Shown: piece by piece, positions 61,894 to 64,000 of the stretch
Layout of the letters: every line of letters starts with the position of its first letter
Position numbering within the stretch: the stretch's first letter is position 1
Assembly (NCBI RefSeq): GCF_018140925.1
Contig: NZ_CP073315.1
Coordinates: 3,224,001 to 3,288,000, forward strand
Source of the DNA: Psychrobacillus sp. INOP01
Lineage (GTDB): Bacteria > Bacillota > Bacilli > Bacillales_A > Planococcaceae
Direction of reading: 5' to 3'
DNA length: 64,000 nt
Notes under the pieces: model-generated
Told to the model about the DNA's origin: nothing
Databases searched by the model: none
The model's input: only the letters and a program-made list of their open reading frames with translations
Position numbers and translations under genes: made by a program

Positions 61894-62325
61894 ATGTATA
61901 CATTCATTATTTTCATACATGTGATTAGTGCAGTATTATCAATTGGACCATTTTTTGTTCTATTTCCTTTATTAAATAGGATGAAAGATAAAAATAAAGA
62001 AATGATAGATACATCACTAGAAGTGTTTCAAGCAGCAATTCGACTTGTCAAACACGCAGGTCATGTACTTGTTGGCTCGGGGATTCTTCTTGTATGGCAG
62101 GGAAATTGGCCATGGACAACCTCGTGGGTGATTATGACGATTGTAGTGATGGCGAGTTCTATTGTGTTTCTAGCAAGAGCATTTAAACCAAATATACGGG
62201 AATTCCAAGCAGGATCGATTGATCTAGTTACACTCATAAAAAAATTAAAGTCTGCCGTGTGGAAATATATTATATTATTACTAATCATGCTTTGGTTCAT
62301 GGTTGCAAAACCTAATTTGTGGTAA
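61894..62325 (+). CDS. DUF2269-type integral membrane protein
   Basis: 143 residues with four membrane segments (about 2-24, 52-70, 76-98, 118-138). FIIFIHVISAVLSIGPFFVL at the N-terminus with a conserved histidine, and HAGHVLVGSGILLVWQGNWP, resemble DUF2269/CopD-like small membrane proteins. Function unknown. GTAGGGAG lies before the ATG. Monocistronic. Confidence 0.75.
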   Translation: MYTFIIFIHVISAVLSIGPFFVLFPLLNRMKDKNKEMIDTSLEVFQAAIRLVKHAGHVLVGSGILLVWQGNWPWTTSWVIMTIVVMASSIVFLARAFKPNIREFQAGSIDLVTLIKKLKSAVWKYIILLLIMLWFMVAKPNLW

Positions 62326-62329
62326 TAGA

Positions 62330-62362
62330 TACCCCTTTCTCTTAGTTGAGAATGGGGTTTTA
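62330..62362 (+). terminator. rho-independent terminator
   Basis: ACCCCTTTCTC and GAGAATGGGGTTTT form the stem with one mismatch. Confidence 0.75.
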
Positions 62363-62371
62363 CATTTCAAT

Positions 62372-62455
62372 TTGCAATTCTAGCCGAGTAACTTGCGATT
62401 CGTGAAATCAGATTTGCGATTTGCCCCAAACAAATTGCGATTCCCCGTTCAGGGA
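62372..62455 (+). repeat. 21-bp phased array, word TTGCGATT
   Basis: TTGCAATT at 62372 and TTGCGATT at 62393, 62414 and 62435: three exact 21-bp steps. At the next step (62456) stands TACATAA, close to the word of the array at 42607. It lies directly after the DUF2269 terminator. Confidence 0.7.
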
Positions 62456-62582
62456 TACATAATCACCACGTAAGATTCTTCCTCTTCACTTCCTCAACCA
62501 CTCACATATCTTCCATACTCACGTCATTTTAACAAAAAGTTCAAATTTATTTTTCATTCCTGCAAAATGCGATATATCGCAG

Positions 62583-62598
62583 ATGTAAGCGATTACAA
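62583..62598 (+). promoter_or_regulatory. CcpA cre box
   Basis: ATGTAAGCGATTACAA fits the cre consensus WTGNAANCGNWWNCAW at every position. It lies about 46 bp upstream of the ilvD -35, a place suited to activation. A perfect 14-bp palindrome TGCGATATATCGCA (62568-62581) adjoins it. Confidence 0.78.
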
Positions 62599-62643
62599 AC
62601 AAAAAGAATATTCAAAAATAACTGACAATTAACAAAAAGGGTG

Positions 62644-62672
62644 TTGACGCGGCATTTCAAAGGCGATATGAT
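62644..62672 (+). promoter_or_regulatory. sigma-A promoter of ilvD
   Basis: TTGACG (62644-62649), 17-bp spacer, TATGAT (62667-62672). Confidence 0.82.
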
Positions 62673-62689
62673 ATCAACAATATATTAAA

Positions 62690-62711
62690 TATTGTGAGAA
62701 AATTCACAATA
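62690..62711 (+). promoter_or_regulatory. operator-like palindrome TATTGTGA-N6-TCACAATA
   Basis: Perfect 8-bp arms around GAAAAT, about 10 bp after the expected transcription start of ilvD. The core TGTGA-N6-TCACA is the Crp/Fnr-family pattern. The half TGTGAGAAAATT also partly resembles a CodY box. Its position downstream of the promoter suggests repression. Confidence 0.55.
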
Positions 62712-62751
62712 GCTAAACGCTACATAAGCGGTAAGTATAGGAGCGATTGAA

Positions 62752-64000
62752 TTGAGAAGTGACATGATTAAAAAAGGCGTCGATCGCGCCCCACACAGAA
62801 GCTTGCTTTACGCAACTGGGGTCAAGACGAAAGATTTAGATAAACCGTTTATCGGTGTCTGTAACTCCTATATAGATATTATTCCTGGCCATATGCATTT
62901 AAACAAATTCGCGGAGGTCGTGAAAGAAGCAATTCGTGAAGCTGGAGGAATTCCATTTGAGTTCAACACAATTGGTGTAGACGATGGAATAGCGATGGGT
63001 CACATCGGGATGAGATATTCACTTCCGAGCCGTGAGCTTATAGCGGATTCAGCTGAAACAGTGATTAATGCCCACTGGTTCGATGGAGTGTTCTATATTC
63101 CAAACTGTGACAAAATTACACCAGGAATGCTAATGGCAGCAGTAAGAACGAATGTCCCATCTGTGTTTGTTTCAGGTGGTCCGATGGAAGCTGGTACTTC
63201 AGCCGATGGGAAACAACTTTCACTCACATCAGTGTTTGAAGGGGTAGGGTCTTATAAGTCTGGTGGCATGACAGCGGAGCAACTACTTGATATTGAACAA
63301 AATGCATGTCCAACATGTGGTTCATGTTCAGGAATGTTCACAGCTAACTCCATGAACTCATTAATGGAAATGCTGGGAATGACGCCTCCAGGTAATGGAA
63401 CGATTATTGCAACATCTGACGAACGTCATCGCCTTATTAAAGAAGCGGCACATCATCTAGTACGTATGATTAAAGAAGATGTGAAGCCTAGAGATTTAAT
63501 AACAAAAGAAACAATCGATGATGCATTTGCGCTTGATATGGCAATGGGTGGTTCAACAAACACTGTTCTCCACACATTAGCAATTGCACACGAAGCTGAA
63601 ATTGAATACGACGTGAGAGAGATCAATGAAGTCGCTAAGCGTATTCCTTACTTATCAAAAATTATGCCAGCATCTGATTACTCCATGCATGATGTACATC
63701 TAGCAGGAGGAGTTAGTGCCATTATAAAAGAACTTTGTGAGATTCCTGGAGCTGTTCATCCAGATCGTCTAACGATTACTGGTAAATCACTCTATGAGAA
63801 TGTAAAAGAAGCAGAGATTACTAATGATAAAGTCATACGCCGAAAAGAAAACCCATATAGTCCTGTAGGAGGATTATCCGTATTATTCGGAAATATTGCT
63901 CCAGAGGGTGGAGTTATCAAAGTAGGTGCGGTGGATCCTTCTATTAAAGAATTCACTGGAAAAGCGATTGTGTTTGATTCACAGGAAGCTGCGCAAGAGG
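62752..64000 (+). CDS. ilvD: dihydroxy-acid dehydratase (5' part, runs off the window)
   Basis: About 416 codons present from TTG 62752 (AGGAG 8 bases upstream), start [20 protein letters not shown]. Iron-sulfur ligand cysteines are visible in [11 protein letters not shown] and [12 protein letters not shown], and the [15 protein letters not shown] and [12 protein letters not shown] motifs are intact. IlvD makes 2-oxo acids in valine, leucine and isoleucine synthesis. It is probably the first gene of an ilv-leu operon that continues to the right. The leader is only about 70 nt, too short for a T-box. Confidence 0.93.
   Translation, partial: MRSDMIKKGVDRAPHRSLLYATGVKTKDLDKPFIGVCNSYIDIIPGHMHLNKFAEVVKEAIREAGGIPFEFNTIGVDDGIAMGHIGMRYSLPSRELIADSAETVINAHWFDGVFYIPNCDKITPGMLMAAVRTNVPSVFVSGGPMEAGTSADGKQLSLTSVFEGVGSYKSGGMTAEQLLDIEQNACPTCGSCSGMFTANSMNSLMEMLGMTPPGNGTIIATSDERHRLIKEAAHHLVRMIKEDVKPRDLITKETIDDAFALDMAMGGSTNTVLHTLAIAHEAEIEYDVREINEVAKRIPYLSKIMPASDYSMHDVHLAGGVSAIIKELCEIPGAVHPDRLTITGKSLYENVKEAEITNDKVIRRKENPYSPVGGLSVLFGNIAPEGGVIKVGAVDPSIKEFTGKAIVFDSQEAAQE

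Noticed and set aside
62673-62751. T-box leader before ilvD
   Set aside because: Only about 70 nt separate the promoter from the start codon and no T-box sequence is present.

Overview
The window is AT-rich Firmicute DNA. Gene order and content point to Bacillales, family Planococcaceae, most likely Psychrobacillus or a close relative. The reasons are the B. subtilis-like block tagO-LCP-yvyE-degS-degU-degV-comFA-comFC-yvyF-flgM-flgN-flgK-flgL-yviE-fliW-csrA-hag-flaG-fliD-fliS-fliT, an SLH/csaB cell-wall anchoring system, and the repeat families. The genus is an inference. No rRNA, tRNA, CRISPR array, intact transposase or prophage gene was seen.

Layout. 1-11.3 kb is metabolic: proline dehydrogenase, an enolase-superfamily menC/N-acylamino-acid racemase, GMP reductase, PatA-type aminotransferase, and a MerR-controlled acyl-CoA synthetase/acyl-CoA dehydrogenase operon. 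Three genes here are broken: two by in-frame stops and one by a 10-bp tandem duplication. 11.4-34.6 kb is a cell-surface region. It holds six exported SLH-domain proteins (nucleotidase, CAP protein, amidase, NlpC/P60 endopeptidase, glucosaminidase, phosphodiester glycosidase-like), csaB, a GT4 glycosyltransferase, two MurJ-type flippases, a Wzy-like polymerase, TagO and two LCP ligases. Together these can make, polymerise, flip, attach and pyruvylate a secondary cell-wall polymer and hang SLH enzymes on it. 34.6-42.6 kb carries yvyE, degSU, degV and comFA/comFC, with a broken NERD nuclease gene and a lipoprotein inserted after degU. 42.8-54.6 kb is the late flagellar cluster, with sigma-D promoters before flgM, hag and flaG and the CsrA/FliW control circuit on hag. 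54.6-61.3 kb has an SCP2 protein under a FadR-type operator, a LysM-NlpC/P60 hydrolase and three tandem chemoreceptors. The window ends inside ilvD, preceded by a cre box, a strong sigma-A promoter and an Fnr/Crp-like palindrome.

Most notable non-genic signal. At least five intergenic spacers contain arrays of a short 'word' (TTGCGCAA, ACCACATAA, TTGCGATT or TTTACTTGC) spaced almost exactly 21 bp apart, with unrelated sequence between. Each spacer has its own word, and the arrays usually sit just downstream of a gene or its terminator. They are not CRISPRs and I know of no described family they belong to. Second, a two-hairpin element begins on the stop codon of both putB and flgM, keeps its single-stranded sequence and shows compensatory stem changes, so it is a candidate structured RNA or mobile 3'-end element. 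Several regulatory sites can be read directly: WalR, ECF sigma, FadR, MerR, CcpA, sigma-D and CsrA. Coordinates of repeats and hairpins were read by eye and may be off by a base or two.
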